Positions 46,627 through 57,299 of a stretch of DNA of 64,000 bases are shown here, one piece after another (positions within the stretch are counted from its first letter, which is position 1; every line of letters starts with the position of its first letter). A program made the position numbers and the translations under genes. The notes under the pieces are model-generated. The model was not told where the DNA came from. It searched no databases and was given only the letters and a program-made list of their open reading frames with translations. The DNA is from Mesobacillus jeotgali. Lineage in GTDB: Bacteria; Bacillota; Bacilli; Bacillales; Cytobacillaceae. The stretch covers positions 1,473,526 through 1,537,525 of the forward strand of contig NZ_CP025025.1 of NCBI RefSeq assembly GCF_002874535.1, written 5' to 3'.

Positions 46627-46658
46627 AAAGCCGGGAAACGCAATCATCCCGGCTTTTT
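46627..46658 (+). terminator. Rho-independent terminator after ylqH
   Basis: AAAGCCGGGA at 46627-46636 pairs perfectly with TCCCGGCTTT at 46647-46656, followed by TT. Confidence 0.85.
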
Positions 46659-46728
46659 AAATTGGTGAGCATTTGCTTGGATATTTTTTTGCAATATTTA
46701 AAATGGCGAAATATTTAAATCATAAAGG

Positions 46729-46757
46729 TAGACAATCAATAGTTCATTATATAAAAT
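46729..46757 (+). promoter_or_regulatory. Sigma-A promoter of sucCD
   Basis: TAGACA at 46729-46734, 17-base spacer, TAAAAT at 46752-46757. Each hexamer has one mismatch. It lies in the 321-base gap before sucC, otherwise AT-rich. Confidence 0.7.
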
Positions 46758-46770
46758 GAAAGCGCAGTCT
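46757..46770 (+). promoter_or_regulatory. Candidate CcpA cre site at sucCD start
   Basis: TGAAAGCGCAGTCT matches 12 of 14 positions of the cre consensus TGWAARCGYTWNCW. It covers the predicted transcription start, a typical site for repression by CcpA. Confidence 0.5.
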
Positions 46771-46886
46771 ATTTTTTAAAAAATTAAATGAATTATATTT
46801 TCTACTTAGGAAAATGAATTGATGCAGCTAATCGTTAGGCGATTCTGTATTTTTGTTTGTTTTTCTAATAGATAGGAGGATGGGAA

Positions 46887-48047
46887 ATGAATGTCCATGA
46901 GTATCAAGGAAAAGAAATCCTCAGAAAATATGGGGTAAAAGTACCGAATGGGAAGGTTGCTTTTACAGTTGAGGAAGCTGTTGAAGCAGCTAAAGAGCTT
47001 GGAACGTCTGTTGTTGTCGTAAAAGCTCAAATCCATGCTGGCGGAAGGGGTAAAGCCGGCGGAGTCAAGGTTGCAAAGAACCTTGATGAAGTACGTACAT
47101 ATGCTTCTGAGATTTTAGGTAAGACACTGGTTACTCACCAGACTGGTCCAGAAGGTAAGGAAGTAAAACGTCTATTGATTGAGGAAGGCTGCGACATCAA
47201 GAAGGAGTACTATGTAGGCCTGGTGCTTGACCGTGCTACTTCACGCGTTGTCCTTATGGCTTCTGAAGAAGGCGGAACGGAGATCGAAGAGGTTGCTGAA
47301 GCGACTCCTGAAAAAATCTTCAAGGAAGAAATCGATCCTGTATTAGGACTTATGCCATATCAGGCTCGCCGAATCGCATTCAACATCAACATCCCGAAGG
47401 AACTAGTCAACCAGGCTGTAAAGTTCATGATGGGCTTATATAACGCTTATGTCGAAAAGGATTGCTCCATCGCTGAAATCAACCCATTGGTTGTAACTGG
47501 TGACGGACAGGTAATGGCACTTGACGCTAAATTGAACTTTGATTCAAACGCGTTATACCGCCAGAAGGATATCCTTGAGTACCGCGACCTAGAAGAAGAG
47601 GATCCAAAAGAAATCGAAGCATCGAAGTATGACCTGAGCTATATTTCTTTGGATGGAAATATCGGCTGCATGGTTAACGGTGCCGGCCTTGCTATGGCAA
47701 CTATGGACATCGTTAAGCATTATGGCGGAGACCCTGCAAACTTCCTTGATGTTGGGGGCGGCGCTACTGCAGAGAAAGTAACGGAAGCATTCAAAATCAT
47801 CCTTTCAGATCCAAACGTAAAAGGAATCTTTGTTAATATCTTCGGCGGCATCATGAAGTGTGATGTAATTGCTACTGGTGTTGTGGAAGCTGCAAAGCAG
47901 GTTGGACTTGAGGTTCCGCTTGTTGTTCGTCTTGAAGGTACTAACGTAGATCTTGGAAAACAGATTCTTAATGAGTCTGGCTTAAATATCATTGCTGCTG
48001 AATCAATGGCAGACGGCGCTGAAAAAATCGTTTCATTAGTTAAGTAG
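46887..48047 (+). CDS. sucC: Succinyl-CoA synthetase, ADP-forming, beta subunit
   Basis: ATP-grasp subunit of the TCA enzyme that converts succinyl-CoA to succinate with substrate-level ATP formation. The 386 residues start [17 protein letters not shown] and contain [16 protein letters not shown], the metal/nucleotide residues around [11 protein letters not shown] and LDAKLNFD, and the C-terminal [15 protein letters not shown] loop. GGAGG site. Forms an operon with sucD. Confidence 0.98.
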   Translation: MNVHEYQGKEILRKYGVKVPNGKVAFTVEEAVEAAKELGTSVVVVKAQIHAGGRGKAGGVKVAKNLDEVRTYASEILGKTLVTHQTGPEGKEVKRLLIEEGCDIKKEYYVGLVLDRATSRVVLMASEEGGTEIEEVAEATPEKIFKEEIDPVLGLMPYQARRIAFNINIPKELVNQAVKFMMGLYNAYVEKDCSIAEINPLVVTGDGQVMALDAKLNFDSNALYRQKDILEYRDLEEEDPKEIEASKYDLSYISLDGNIGCMVNGAGLAMATMDIVKHYGGDPANFLDVGGGATAEKVTEAFKIILSDPNVKGIFVNIFGGIMKCDVIATGVVEAAKQVGLEVPLVVRLEGTNVDLGKQILNESGLNIIAAESMADGAEKIVSLVK

Positions 48048-48069
48048 GATCGAAAGGAGAGAATTTGAC

Positions 48070-48972
48070 GTGAGCGTATTCATTAATAAAGATACAAAGG
48101 TTATTGTTCAAGGGATTACGGGTTCTACTGCCCTTTTCCATACAAAACAAATGCTTGAATATGGTACAAAAATTGTTGGAGGAACATCTCCAGGCAAGGG
48201 CGGTACAGAAGTAGAAGGCGTTCCTGTATTCAACACAGTACAAGAAGCTGTTGATGCAACAGGCGCAAATGCGACAGTAATCTATGTACCAGCTCCATTT
48301 GCTGCAGATGCTATTGTCGAAGCTGTTGATGCAGAGCTTGATTTGGCTATCTGTATCACTGAGCATATCCCAGTATTGGATATGGTCAAGGTTAAGCGAT
48401 ACATGGAAGGAAAGAAAACTCGCCTAGTTGGTCCTAACTGCCCGGGCGTCATCACTCCTGAAGAGTGCAAGATTGGAATCATGCCTGGATATATCCATAC
48501 AAAAGGACATGTTGGTGTTGTATCACGTTCTGGAACGCTGACATATGAAGCGGTACACCAGTTAACTCAAGAAGGAATCGGCCAGTCTACAGCTGTAGGA
48601 ATCGGCGGAGACCCAGTTAATGGAACGAACTTCATCGATGTCCTGAAGGCATTCAATGAAGATCCTGACACATATGCTGTCATCATGATTGGTGAAATCG
48701 GCGGAACGGCTGAAGAAGAAGCAGCTGAGTGGGTCAAGGCAAACATGACTAAACCAGTTGTAGGCTTCATCGGCGGAAGAACTGCACCTCCAGGGAAGCG
48801 CATGGGCCATGCTGGTGCGATTATTTCTGGCGGAAAAGGTACAGCAGACGAAAAGATCCGCGTAATGAACGAATGTGGTATTCAGGTTGCTGAAACTCCA
48901 TCCGTAATGGGCGAAACGCTAATCCGCGTTTTGAAGGAGCAAGACCTTTACGACAAGTGCAAAACACACTAA
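48070..48972 (+). CDS. sucD: Succinyl-CoA synthetase alpha subunit
   Basis: Carries the phosphohistidine intermediate and binds CoA. The 300 residues show the CoA-binding Rossmann domain ([17 protein letters not shown]), [17 protein letters not shown], and active-site His247 in [15 protein letters not shown]. Start GTG after GAAAGGAGAG, 22 bases beyond sucC. Confidence 0.98.
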   Translation: MSVFINKDTKVIVQGITGSTALFHTKQMLEYGTKIVGGTSPGKGGTEVEGVPVFNTVQEAVDATGANATVIYVPAPFAADAIVEAVDAELDLAICITEHIPVLDMVKVKRYMEGKKTRLVGPNCPGVITPEECKIGIMPGYIHTKGHVGVVSRSGTLTYEAVHQLTQEGIGQSTAVGIGGDPVNGTNFIDVLKAFNEDPDTYAVIMIGEIGGTAEEEAAEWVKANMTKPVVGFIGGRTAPPGKRMGHAGAIISGGKGTADEKIRVMNECGIQVAETPSVMGETLIRVLKEQDLYDKCKTH

Positions 48973-48985
48973 AGCATTCAATCAG

Positions 48986-49016
48986 ACAGTCCCTCCTAAC
49001 AGAGGGGCTGTTTATT
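48986..49016 (+). terminator. Rho-independent terminator after sucD
   Basis: ACAGTCCCTC pairs with GAGGGGCTGT (G-T pair) around CTAACA, followed by TTATT. Confidence 0.82.
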
Positions 49017-49034
49017 AATCCCAGGGGGAAGCAT

Positions 49035-49889
49035 ATGGATAAAATGAAAAAGAAACTGATCCAGCTTGTCCATAGCAGACACGCCAGCTGGAAATCAATT
49101 TACTCAATCCTCAAAACAGATTCTGCAATAATTAATAATGAAGATGAAACATATTCCTCTAATAATCCTCGAGTAGAACGACTCAACAGAGACCATCAAT
49201 TTATTTCCATCGATAAACTTCTCAATGACTACACCAAACAGAATATTCATCTAATCACTATTTTTGACGAAGACTACCCAGACAGGCTTAAGACTATCTA
49301 TCAACCTCCATGGATGCTGTTTGCCAGAGGAGATCTATCCTTGCTAAAGAACAGAAAAAACCTTGCTGTGGTTGGCTCTAGGTGCGCCACAACATATGGC
49401 ATAGGAGCGGTCGACTATTTATTTCCTTCATTAATAGATAAAAATGTACAGATTGTTAGTGGTCTCGCAAGGGGGATAGATGCCCATGCCCATAAAGCAG
49501 CTATTAAATTGGGCGGGAAAACAATAGGTGTCATAGCTGGCGGGTTTCATAATCTATATCCTAAGGAAAATGTTAAGTTGGCAGAATTCATGATGGAAAA
49601 ACAACTTGTATTATCGGAATATCCACCTGCGACAATGCCTGCAAAATGGCAATTTCCGATGCGGAATAGGATTATCAGCGGCATTTCAGAGGGTACACTT
49701 GTTATTGAAGCAAGGAAAAAGAGCGGCTCATTGATCACAGCGGATTTTTCCTTGAATGAAGGCAGGGACGTATTTGCTGTCCCCGGCAGCATTTTGAGTC
49801 CGGATTCTGATGGAGTCCATTATTTAATCCAGCAAGGAGCCAAACTGGTGAAAAGTTCAGAGGATATTTTAGAGGAACTTGGTATGTAA
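49035..49889 (+). CDS. dprA: DNA processing protein DprA
   Basis: Loads RecA on incoming single-stranded DNA during natural transformation (B. subtilis Smf). The 284 residues contain the Rossmann-fold core VVGSRCATTYGI, SGLARGIDAHAHKAA, GGFHNLYPKEN, MRNRIISGISEGTLVIEA and SGSLITADFSLNEGRDVFAVPG. Start ATG 49035 after GGGGGAA; a frame running back to 48957 overlaps the sucD end and terminator and is rejected. Slightly shorter than the B. subtilis protein. Confidence 0.95.
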   Translation: MDKMKKKLIQLVHSRHASWKSIYSILKTDSAIINNEDETYSSNNPRVERLNRDHQFISIDKLLNDYTKQNIHLITIFDEDYPDRLKTIYQPPWMLFARGDLSLLKNRKNLAVVGSRCATTYGIGAVDYLFPSLIDKNVQIVSGLARGIDAHAHKAAIKLGGKTIGVIAGGFHNLYPKENVKLAEFMMEKQLVLSEYPPATMPAKWQFPMRNRIISGISEGTLVIEARKKSGSLITADFSLNEGRDVFAVPGSILSPDSDGVHYLIQQGAKLVKSSEDILEELGM

Positions 49890-50051
49890 TGTGTAATAAT
49901 CGTATAAAATGCTTAGAAATAGTTATAAAAGTTTCAGAAATATACTTTTTTACTAAGTTATTTTTATATTTGAATGAAAATTTACATCAAAAAGGTTGAA
50001 ATAATTTTCAATCTGTTATACATTTTGCATCAGGTATTTTAAAATTTCTAG

Positions 50052-50297
50052 GCTCTGTTAAATCTTAATTTGATATAGAGCCCTGTTGATTGTAGTGGAA
50101 GGCGCGTAGACTCCTCCGAAAATGCTAACGCATTTTCGTCGTGCGTGGGCGAGTTCGAGGAAGCATAATCAATGTCCTGCGGGATGAGCGAGTCATGGGG
50201 AGACCCCGCAGGCGCATAAAGCGCCGAGGAGGCTCCCCGACTGCCCGCGGAAAGCGAAGCGCCTGGAACGAAAATCAACAGCCGTGTTTAACAGAGC
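50052..50297. mobile_element. MITE-like 246-bp element with nested inverted repeats
   Basis: Outer ends GCTCTGTTAAA (50052-50062) and TTTAACAGAGC (50287-50297) are a perfect 11-bp inverted repeat. Inside, CTGTTGATT (50083-50091) and AATCAACAG (50273-50281) form a second. TCTAG occurs directly before the left end and three bases after the right end. The GC-rich core holds hairpins (AAAATGC/GCATTTT; CCTGCGGG/CCCGCAGG). No transposase. It occupies half of the 513-base dprA-topA gap; the AT-rich remainder holds only the topA promoter. Confidence 0.75.
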
Positions 50298-50337
50298 AGC
50301 TCTAGATGAGTTGAAACCGTTTACTTTAATGGTTGAT

Positions 50338-50367
50338 TTGACAACATTATGATATGTTGATAATAAT
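50338..50367 (+). promoter_or_regulatory. Sigma-A promoter of topA
   Basis: A perfect TTGACA at 50338-50343 and AATAAT at 50362-50367 (18-base spacer), 36 bases ahead of the topA ATG. Confidence 0.65.
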
Positions 50368-50402
50368 TAATGTAATTTTATACCTCTAAGGAGGACAATT
50401 GG

Positions 50403-52478
50403 ATGTCGGATTTTTTAGTAATCGTCGAATCGCCTGCAAAGGCTAAGACGATTGAGCGTTATCTTGGAAAAAAATATAAAGTGAAAGCCTCTATGGGGCA
50501 TTTGATAGATTTGCCTAAGAGTCAGATGGGAATTGATACGAAAAATAACTACAACCCTAAGTACATTACAATCCGGGGTAAGGGACCAGTACTGAAGGAA
50601 TTGAAATCTGCAGCTAAAAAAGCAAAGAAAGTCTATCTCGCGGCTGACCCCGACAGAGAAGGGGAAGCAATTGCATGGCATTTGGCCAAAAGTCTTGACG
50701 TTGATGTCCATTCTGATTGCAGGGTTGTATTTAATGAGATCACAAAGGATGCAATCAAGGAATCTTTTAAACATCCCCGTGCGATCAATATGGATCTCGT
50801 AGATGCCCAGCAGGCACGTCGTGCTCTGGACAGACTAGTAGGATATAATATCAGTCCGCTACTTTGGAAGAAAGTCAAGAAGGGGCTGAGCGCGGGACGC
50901 GTACAATCTGTTGCCTTAAGGATGATCATTGATCGTGAGAAGGAAATCGCTGCGTTTGTTCCAGAAGAATATTGGACAATCGGTGCGGAATTCCTCAAAG
51001 GAAAAAGTGCTTTTGAAGCTTCTTTTTACGGAATTGGCAAACAAAAAACTGAGTTGAAATCAGAAGACGATGTCAAAAACATCCTTAAACAAGTAAAGGG
51101 GAACAAATTCACTGTTGAGTCGGTGACGAAGAAAGAACGTAAACGTAATCCTGCACCACCATTCATTACTTCTTCGTTACAGCAGGAAGCAGCACGAAAG
51201 CTTAACTTCCGTGCCAAAAAGACAATGATGCTTGCCCAGCAGCTTTATGAAGGTATCGACCTTGGAAAAGAAGGTACAGTCGGTTTAATCACCTATATGA
51301 GAACGGACTCTACCAGAATTTCTGAAGTCGCACAAGGCGAAGCAAGGGAGTATATCACTGGTCAGTATGGAGAAAAGTTCATACAGACAGAGGCCAGGAA
51401 AGAAAAGAAACAGTCCAATGCTCAAGACGCCCATGAAGCGATTCGGCCAACAAGTACATTGAAGGTTCCTGAGACGATCAAGGAATTCCTTTCAAGAGAT
51501 CAATACAGACTTTACAAACTTATTTGGGAACGGTTCGTCGCGAGCCAGATGGCTCCAGCAATTATGGATACGATGAGTGTTGATTTAAAGAACGGCGAAG
51601 TTACTTTCCGTGCGACAGGCTCGAAAGTTAAATTCCCGGGCTTTATGAAGGTTTATGTAGAAGGTTCAGATGACCAGGTGGAAGAAAAGGATAAATTCCT
51701 TCCCGACCTTAAGCAAGGTGACGAGGTCACGAAGAAAGATCTCGAACCGAAGCAGCACTTTACACAGCCGCCTCCAAGATATACAGAAGCAAGGCTCGTC
51801 AGGACGCTTGAGGAAATGGGGATCGGCCGGCCATCAACATACGCGCCAACCCTGGATACGATCCAGAAGAGAGGCTATGTATCGCTCGATAATAAACGAT
51901 TCGTGCCAACCGAACTTGGCGAAGTAATCCATGAGCTTATGCTGGAATTTTTCCCGGAAATACTTGATCTTGAGTTCACCGCCAAAATGGAACAGAATCT
52001 CGATAATGTCGAAGATGGGAAAATCAATTGGGTCAAAGTCATTGACGAATTCTACCGTGATTTTGAAAAGAATCTTGAAGTAGCGGAAAAAGAAATGCAG
52101 GAAATTGAAATCAAGGATGAACCCGCTGGGGAAGATTGTGATCAGTGCGGTTCACCGATGGTATTCAAAATGGGGCGCTACGGCAAGTTCATGGCCTGCA
52201 GCAATTTCCCTGACTGCAGGAACACGAAGGCAATAGTCAAGGAGATAGGGGTCAATTGCCCTAAGTGTGAGAAAGGCAATATCATTGAACGGAAGAGCAA
52301 GAAACGCCGGATTTTTTACGGCTGTGACCGCTTCCCTGAATGCGATTTCCTTTCATGGGATAAACCACTTGCAAGGAAATGCCCAAAATGTGAAAATATG
52401 CTAGTTGAAAAGAAGCTTAAAAAGGGCGTCCAGGTTCAGTGTACAGAATGCGACTATAAAGAGGAACCACAAAGCTAG
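50403..52478 (+). CDS. topA: DNA topoisomerase I
   Basis: Type IA topoisomerase relaxing negative supercoils. The 691 residues show the TOPRIM domain ([30 protein letters not shown]), active-site Tyr298 in [14 protein letters not shown], and three C-terminal four-cysteine zinc ribbons (from [16 protein letters not shown] and CPKCENML). Typical Bacillus length. AAGGAGG before ATG. Confidence 0.98.
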   Translation: MSDFLVIVESPAKAKTIERYLGKKYKVKASMGHLIDLPKSQMGIDTKNNYNPKYITIRGKGPVLKELKSAAKKAKKVYLAADPDREGEAIAWHLAKSLDVDVHSDCRVVFNEITKDAIKESFKHPRAINMDLVDAQQARRALDRLVGYNISPLLWKKVKKGLSAGRVQSVALRMIIDREKEIAAFVPEEYWTIGAEFLKGKSAFEASFYGIGKQKTELKSEDDVKNILKQVKGNKFTVESVTKKERKRNPAPPFITSSLQQEAARKLNFRAKKTMMLAQQLYEGIDLGKEGTVGLITYMRTDSTRISEVAQGEAREYITGQYGEKFIQTEARKEKKQSNAQDAHEAIRPTSTLKVPETIKEFLSRDQYRLYKLIWERFVASQMAPAIMDTMSVDLKNGEVTFRATGSKVKFPGFMKVYVEGSDDQVEEKDKFLPDLKQGDEVTKKDLEPKQHFTQPPPRYTEARLVRTLEEMGIGRPSTYAPTLDTIQKRGYVSLDNKRFVPTELGEVIHELMLEFFPEILDLEFTAKMEQNLDNVEDGKINWVKVIDEFYRDFEKNLEVAEKEMQEIEIKDEPAGEDCDQCGSPMVFKMGRYGKFMACSNFPDCRNTKAIVKEIGVNCPKCEKGNIIERKSKKRRIFYGCDRFPECDFLSWDKPLARKCPKCENMLVEKKLKKGVQVQCTECDYKEEPQS

Positions 52479-52506
52479 AGTGAGCCCATGGCTCACTCTT
52501 TATATT
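52477..52506 (+). terminator. Rho-independent terminator after topA
   Basis: AGAGTGAGCC at 52477-52486 pairs perfectly with GGCTCACTCT at 52490-52499, then TTATATTT. It includes part of the stop codon. Confidence 0.85.
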
Positions 52507-52516
52507 TGTAAAAATG

Positions 52517-52550
52517 CAGTCAGGGCTGACCAAGTCGCTTGCGCTTTTCG
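52517..52550. repeat. 3' fragment of the interspersed repeat
   Basis: CAGTCAGGGCTGACCAAGTC followed by GCTTGCGCTTTTCG equals the right end of the repeat family; the left part is missing. Confidence 0.7.
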
Positions 52551-52766
52551 TTTTTTGAAACTTTTTTCTTTCTTTTTCGTAAATGAAAGTGCAAAATGAT
52601 ACAAGTATCAGGGTAAAGTAAGTAATATTGATTGTGGAATGGGTTGTCTTAGGGGATTTATGTTTGAATGAGTGTCTATTATAGATAAATGCTCTGTAAA
52701 AAATGAAAATGTAAAGATATTAATGAATTCACTTATATAATAGAAGATTTATGTGAATGCAGATGG

Positions 52767-52772
52767 TATAAT
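52767..52772 (+). promoter_or_regulatory. Extended -10 promoter upstream of trmFO
   Basis: A perfect TATAAT preceded by TGG (TGn extended -10) lies 140 bases before trmFO. No good -35 is visible, as is common for extended -10 promoters. A leader hairpin CAGCCTTT/AAAGGCTG (52848-52865) follows. Confidence 0.5.
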
Positions 52773-52786
52773 AATTCTTTTGATAA

Positions 52787-52852
52787 GGCTCTTTTCGTAA
52801 ACTTTGTTGCTTTCTGGATATGCGAAAACCACCAATCAATGAGAAAACAGCC
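52787..52852. repeat. Possible 66-bp mini-element
   Basis: GGCTCTTTTC at 52787-52796 and GAAAACAGCC at 52843-52852 form a 9-of-10 inverted repeat bounding 66 bp in the leader of trmFO. It may be a small non-autonomous element or a leader structure. The rest of the 433-base gap shows nothing else. Confidence 0.35.
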
Positions 52853-52911
52853 TTTGAAAAGGCTGACTACAAAGATTTTATCAATTTTTACAGCTACTGG
52901 AGGAAATAGAT

Positions 52912-54219
52912 ATGACTGAAGCTACAGTAAATGTCGTCGGTGCCGGATTGGCCGGAAGTGAAGCTGCATGGCAGCTTGCCGAAAGAGGCATCAAAGTGAA
53001 CTTATATGAAATGAGACCGGTAAAGCAGACACCTGCTCACCATACAGATAAATTTGCTGAGTTAGTATGCAGTAACTCTTTGCGTGCAAATACCTTAACA
53101 AATGCAGTTGGGGTATTAAAAGAAGAGATGAGAAGGCTTGACTCTGTCATCATTGGCGCAGCGGATGCGTGTGCTGTACCAGCAGGCGGAGCTTTGGCGG
53201 TAGATCGCCATGAGTTTGCGGCACATGTTACTAGCCGTGTAAAGGAACATCCCAATGTTACTGTATTTAATGAAGAAATCACTGAAATTCCACAGGGGCC
53301 TACTATCATCGCTACAGGGCCTTTGACAAGCCAGGCGTTGTCCCAACAACTAAAGGAGCTTACAGGGGAAGAATATTTATATTTTTATGACGCAGCAGCT
53401 CCTATTATTGAAAAAGACAGCATCGACATGGATAAGGTCTATCTGAAATCCCGATATGACAAAGGAGAAGCAGCATACCTTAATTGTCCGATGACTGAGG
53501 AAGAATTCGACCGTTTTTATGAAGCGTTGATCTCTGCTGAAACAGTTCCGCTTAAGGAATTTGAAAAAGAAATCTTTTTTGAAGGTTGTATGCCTATCGA
53601 GGTCATGGGCCAAAGAGGTAGGAAGACAATGCTTTTCGGACCGATGAAGCCGGTTGGCCTGGAGGATCCTAGAACTGGAAAGCGGCCTTATGCCGTAGTG
53701 CAGCTTCGCCAGGATGATGCTGCTGGAACACTTTACAATATTGTAGGCTTCCAGACTCATCTGAAATGGGGACCGCAAAAGGAAGTCATTCAATTGATTC
53801 CTGGTTTGGAAAACGCTGAAATTGTACGGTACGGTGTTATGCATCGTAATACATTTATCAACTCACCTAAGGTTTTAAAAGCAACATACCAATTCAGGAA
53901 TAGAGAAGATTTATTCTTTGCAGGACAAATGACTGGGGTTGAAGGGTATGTGGAATCTGCAGCGAGCGGCATGATTGCTGGAATCAATGCTGCACGTCTT
54001 GTAAAAGGTGAAGAGCCGGTTGAATTCCCTCATGAAACAGCAATGGGAAGCATGGCCAGGTATATTACAACAACGAACGCTAAAAACTTCCAGCCGATGA
54101 ATGCAAACTTCGGGCTTTTCCCTGATCTGCCAGAGAAAATCAAGGGTAAGCAGGAACGTAATGAGAAGCATGCTTCCAGAGCGTTGGAAACAATTCAGAA
54201 ATTTGTGAAAAATTTGTAA
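52912..54219 (+). CDS. trmFO: Methylenetetrahydrofolate-tRNA uracil-54 methyltransferase
   Basis: Folate- and FAD-dependent enzyme making m5U54 in tRNA. The 435 residues begin with the FAD motif [15 protein letters not shown] and contain [15 protein letters not shown] (with a conserved Cys), [12 protein letters not shown], and the C-terminal [31 protein letters not shown] site. Old name gid. In Bacillus it precedes xerC. Confidence 0.97.
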   Translation: MTEATVNVVGAGLAGSEAAWQLAERGIKVNLYEMRPVKQTPAHHTDKFAELVCSNSLRANTLTNAVGVLKEEMRRLDSVIIGAADACAVPAGGALAVDRHEFAAHVTSRVKEHPNVTVFNEEITEIPQGPTIIATGPLTSQALSQQLKELTGEEYLYFYDAAAPIIEKDSIDMDKVYLKSRYDKGEAAYLNCPMTEEEFDRFYEALISAETVPLKEFEKEIFFEGCMPIEVMGQRGRKTMLFGPMKPVGLEDPRTGKRPYAVVQLRQDDAAGTLYNIVGFQTHLKWGPQKEVIQLIPGLENAEIVRYGVMHRNTFINSPKVLKATYQFRNREDLFFAGQMTGVEGYVESAASGMIAGINAARLVKGEEPVEFPHETAMGSMARYITTTNAKNFQPMNANFGLFPDLPEKIKGKQERNEKHASRALETIQKFVKNL

Positions 54220-54225
54220 TTTATA

Positions 54226-54254
54226 TTGCGAGGGCTATATAAATATGATACTAT
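54226..54254 (+). promoter_or_regulatory. Putative promoter of xerC-hslV-hslU-codY
   Basis: TTGCGA at 54226-54231, 17-base spacer, TACTAT at 54249-54254. AGGGCTA and TAGCCCT flank it as a dyad. Confidence 0.5.
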
Positions 54255-54279
54255 TTAGTAGCCCTTGTGAGGTGACGAT

Positions 54280-55182
54280 ATGGAAGCAAATGTGAACAAT
54301 TCTTTAAACTTATTTATTGAATATTTACAAATCGAAAAAAATTACTCACAATATACAATTGAACATTACCAACATGATATTAGGGAATTTTTTTTGTTCA
54401 TGTCTGAACAAGGCCTGACCAGTCTCGATGAAGTAGAGTATGCTGATACAAGGATTTACCTCACGAAATTATTTGACCAGCAGCTCTCCAGAAAGTCTGT
54501 CGCCCGCAGGATTTCATGTATGCGCAGCTTTTATAAGTTTTTGCTTCGTGAAAAATTGGTTGAAGACAATCCCTTTTCCCTGGTATCTATACCGAAACTG
54601 GAAAAGCGATTGCCAGATTTTTTTTATGAAGAGGAACTTTCCCAGCTATTTAATGCATGTGAAACCGAAACTGCGATTGGGAAAAGGAACAAAGCTCTTT
54701 TGGAACTGCTTTACGCTACAGGAATCCGTGTAGGTGAGTGCTGCAAAATCCAGCTGAAGGATATAGATTTATCCTTATCTACAGTTTTAATCCATGGAAA
54801 AAGGAAAAAGGATAGATATGTGCCTTTCGGAAGTTTTGCTCAGGATGCGATTGAAGACTACATAGTGAATGGAAGACCAGAACTTCTGAAGACTAAAGAT
54901 GATCATGGCCAATTGTTCCTGAATTTCCGGGGAGGGCCTCTGACAGATAGGGGAATCAGGGAGATCCTGAATAAGCTGATTGAAAAGTCAGCCCTGACAG
55001 GGAAAATCCATCCCCATAAACTGCGCCATTCCTTTGCCACACATATGATGAGCAATGGAGCAGATATGAGAACTGTCCAGGAGTTGATGGGCCATGCGTT
55101 CCTGTCTTCAACGCAAGTATATACCCATGTTACGAAAGAGCACTTGCGCAATATTTATATGTCACATCATCCGAGGGCATAA
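54280..55182 (+). CDS. xerC: Tyrosine recombinase XerC
   Basis: Site-specific recombinase resolving chromosome dimers at dif with XerD (B. subtilis CodV). The 300 residues have an N-terminal SAM-like core-binding domain (about 8-95) and a catalytic domain with the full set Arg150, Lys174, His246, Arg249, His272 and nucleophile Tyr281. Nothing suggests a phage integrase. First gene of the codY operon. Confidence 0.96.
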   Translation: MEANVNNSLNLFIEYLQIEKNYSQYTIEHYQHDIREFFLFMSEQGLTSLDEVEYADTRIYLTKLFDQQLSRKSVARRISCMRSFYKFLLREKLVEDNPFSLVSIPKLEKRLPDFFYEEELSQLFNACETETAIGKRNKALLELLYATGIRVGECCKIQLKDIDLSLSTVLIHGKRKKDRYVPFGSFAQDAIEDYIVNGRPELLKTKDDHGQLFLNFRGGPLTDRGIREILNKLIEKSALTGKIHPHKLRHSFATHMMSNGADMRTVQELMGHAFLSSTQVYTHVTKEHLRNIYMSHHPRA

Positions 55183-55202
55183 GCCAGAAGGAGGACGAAG
55201 GA

Positions 55203-55745
55203 ATGTCAGAATTCCATGCCACAACGATTTTTGCTGTTCAACATAAAGGCCAATGCGCAATGTCAGGCGATGGCCAGGTGACCTTTGGGAATGCTGTAGT
55301 GATGAAACACACAGCAAAGAAAGTCCGAAAGTTGTTTAATGGTAAAGTAATTGCAGGATTTGCTGGTTCTGTCGCAGATGCGTTCACCCTGTTTGAGATG
55401 TTCGAAGGCAAGCTTGAGGAATACAACGGAAATCTCCAAAGAGCCGCAGTCGAACTTGCAAAGCAATGGAGAAGTGATAAAGTCCTAAGGAAACTCGAGG
55501 CAATGCTAATCGTATTGAATGAGACAGATATGCTTCTTATTTCCGGAACAGGCGAAGTAATTGAACCTGATGATGGTATTTTGGCGATCGGTTCTGGAGG
55601 TAATTATGCCTTGTCTGCTGGCCGTGCATTAAAGCAATATGCTGGAGAACATTTAACAGCAAAAGAAATCGCGAAGTCTTCATTGGAAATTGCTGCTGAC
55701 ATTTGTGTTTACACAAACCACAATATTATCGTGGAAGAACTGTAA
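55203..55745 (+). CDS. hslV: ATP-dependent protease subunit HslV (ClpQ)
   Basis: Peptidase half of the HslUV (ClpYQ/CodWX) complex. The 180 residues start [12 protein letters not shown]. In B. subtilis the mature enzyme is reported to use an N-terminal serine rather than the threonine of most HslV; Ser2 is kept here, with TT at 7-8. The SGDGQVTFG and [14 protein letters not shown] motifs are intact. It lies 20 bases before hslU. Confidence 0.97.
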   Translation: MSEFHATTIFAVQHKGQCAMSGDGQVTFGNAVVMKHTAKKVRKLFNGKVIAGFAGSVADAFTLFEMFEGKLEEYNGNLQRAAVELAKQWRSDKVLRKLEAMLIVLNETDMLLISGTGEVIEPDDGILAIGSGGNYALSAGRALKQYAGEHLTAKEIAKSSLEIAADICVYTNHNIIVEEL

Positions 55746-55764
55746 CGGAAAAGGAGTGTTGAGT

Positions 55765-57171
55765 GTGAAACAAACGACAAATTTAACTCCAAGGCAGATC
55801 GTGGAAAAGCTGGACCAGTATATTATCGGTCAAAAGGATGCTAAAAAAGCTGTTGCAGTTGCTCTCAGAAATAGATACCGCCGTGGCTTGCTCGCTGAAA
55901 ATATCCGGGATGAAATCATACCGAAGAATATCCTGATGATTGGACCTACTGGTGTAGGTAAAACAGAAATTGCCAGAAGGATGGCTAAGTTAGTTGGCGC
56001 TCCTTTCGTCAAAGTAGAAGCGACCAAGTTCACTGAAGTAGGTTATGTTGGCCGTGATGTTGAATCCATGGTGCGGGATCTTGTTGAAACCTCCATCAGG
56101 CTTGTAAAAGAGGAGAAAATGGAGCGTGTCAAGGAACCGGCAGAAGAAAATGCAAACCGCCGTCTTGTCGAACTGTTAGTCCCTTCAGCGAAAAAATCAG
56201 TGAATTACAAAAATCCACTTGAAATGCTGTTCGGTGGAAGCCAGCAGCAGCCTGAACAAGAGCAAAACCAATCAGAAGATTTAGGGGTTTTCGAAAAGCG
56301 TAAAGTCATCAAGGAAAAGCTCTCAAAAGGCGAACTTGAGGATGAACTGGTAACCGTCGAAGTCGAGGAGCAGACGCCTTCCATGTTTGATATGCTCCAG
56401 GGTTCTGGAATGGAACAAATGGGAATGAATATGCAGGATGCTTTGAGTGGCTTGGTGCCTAAGAAACGCAAGAAACGAAAGCTGCCTGTACGTGAGGCCA
56501 GGCAGGTATTAATCAATGAAGAAGCCCAAAAGCTGATTGATATGGATGAGGTAACTCAGGAAGCTACATACCGTGCTGAGCAGGCAGGAATCATTTTTAT
56601 TGATGAAATTGATAAAATTGCCAGCAAGAATTCCGGTGGGTCCAGTGCAGATGTTTCGCGTGAGGGTGTTCAGAGGGATATTCTTCCGATTGTGGAAGGG
56701 TCGACTGTTAACACCAAGTACGGTCCTGTAAAAACAGATCATATCTTGTTCGTTGCTGCAGGGGCGTTCCACATGGCGAAGCCTTCCGATCTGATACCTG
56801 AATTGCAAGGGCGTTTCCCAATCAGGGTGGAGCTTACTAAGCTGACAGTTGAGGACTTTTACAGGATTCTTGTTGAGCCCGATAATGCACTAACAAAGCA
56901 ATATGAAGCTTTATTGGAAACAGAAGGTATACAAATTGAATTTTCTGACGATGCTATTCGTAAGATAGCTGAAGTCGCTTATGATGTGAATCAAAATACG
57001 GATAACATCGGAGCGCGAAGACTGCAGACAATACTTGAGAAGCTGCTTGAAGACCTGAGCTTTGAAGCTCCAGATATCAATCTCGAGAAGGTAGCGATCA
57101 CTCCGCAATATGTAGAAGAAAAACTTGGCGCTATCTCAAGAAACAAAGATTTAAGCCAGTTCATATTATAA
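55765..57171 (+). CDS. hslU: ATP-dependent protease ATPase subunit HslU (ClpY)
   Basis: AAA+ unfoldase partner of HslV. GTG 55765 lies 8 bases after AAGGAG and gives 468 residues, one more than B. subtilis; upstream GTG and TTG codons at 55756 and 55759 fall in or next to the ribosome binding site. Motifs: [17 protein letters not shown], Walker [10 protein letters not shown], pore loop GYVGRD, Walker [12 protein letters not shown], and the C-terminal DNIGARRL and DLSQFIL. Confidence 0.96.
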   Translation: MKQTTNLTPRQIVEKLDQYIIGQKDAKKAVAVALRNRYRRGLLAENIRDEIIPKNILMIGPTGVGKTEIARRMAKLVGAPFVKVEATKFTEVGYVGRDVESMVRDLVETSIRLVKEEKMERVKEPAEENANRRLVELLVPSAKKSVNYKNPLEMLFGGSQQQPEQEQNQSEDLGVFEKRKVIKEKLSKGELEDELVTVEVEEQTPSMFDMLQGSGMEQMGMNMQDALSGLVPKKRKKRKLPVREARQVLINEEAQKLIDMDEVTQEATYRAEQAGIIFIDEIDKIASKNSGGSSADVSREGVQRDILPIVEGSTVNTKYGPVKTDHILFVAAGAFHMAKPSDLIPELQGRFPIRVELTKLTVEDFYRILVEPDNALTKQYEALLETEGIQIEFSDDAIRKIAEVAYDVNQNTDNIGARRLQTILEKLLEDLSFEAPDINLEKVAITPQYVEEKLGAISRNKDLSQFIL

Positions 57172-57299
57172 TGGTTAATCGTTTTAATGCATACTCAATA
57201 GGGTAGACAAATAAAAACTGCTTATTGTGCTTAAGTATTGAAACTAGCCAGGATTAAAATAAATGTATTTTTGTTTGAAGCAAATAGGAGGAAGAAACA

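Noticed and set aside
50048-50278. Minus-strand ORF of 76 codons in the dprA-topA gap
   Set aside because: It falls entirely within the MITE-like element and reflects GC-rich repeat sequence.
54280-55182. Phage integrase or genomic island marker
   Set aside because: The protein is the chromosomal XerC at its conserved place before hslV-hslU-codY, with no attachment sites or phage genes nearby.
55690-55764. N-terminal extension of HslU inside hslV
   Set aside because: AAGGAG at 55751 is correctly spaced for GTG 55765, which gives the family length.
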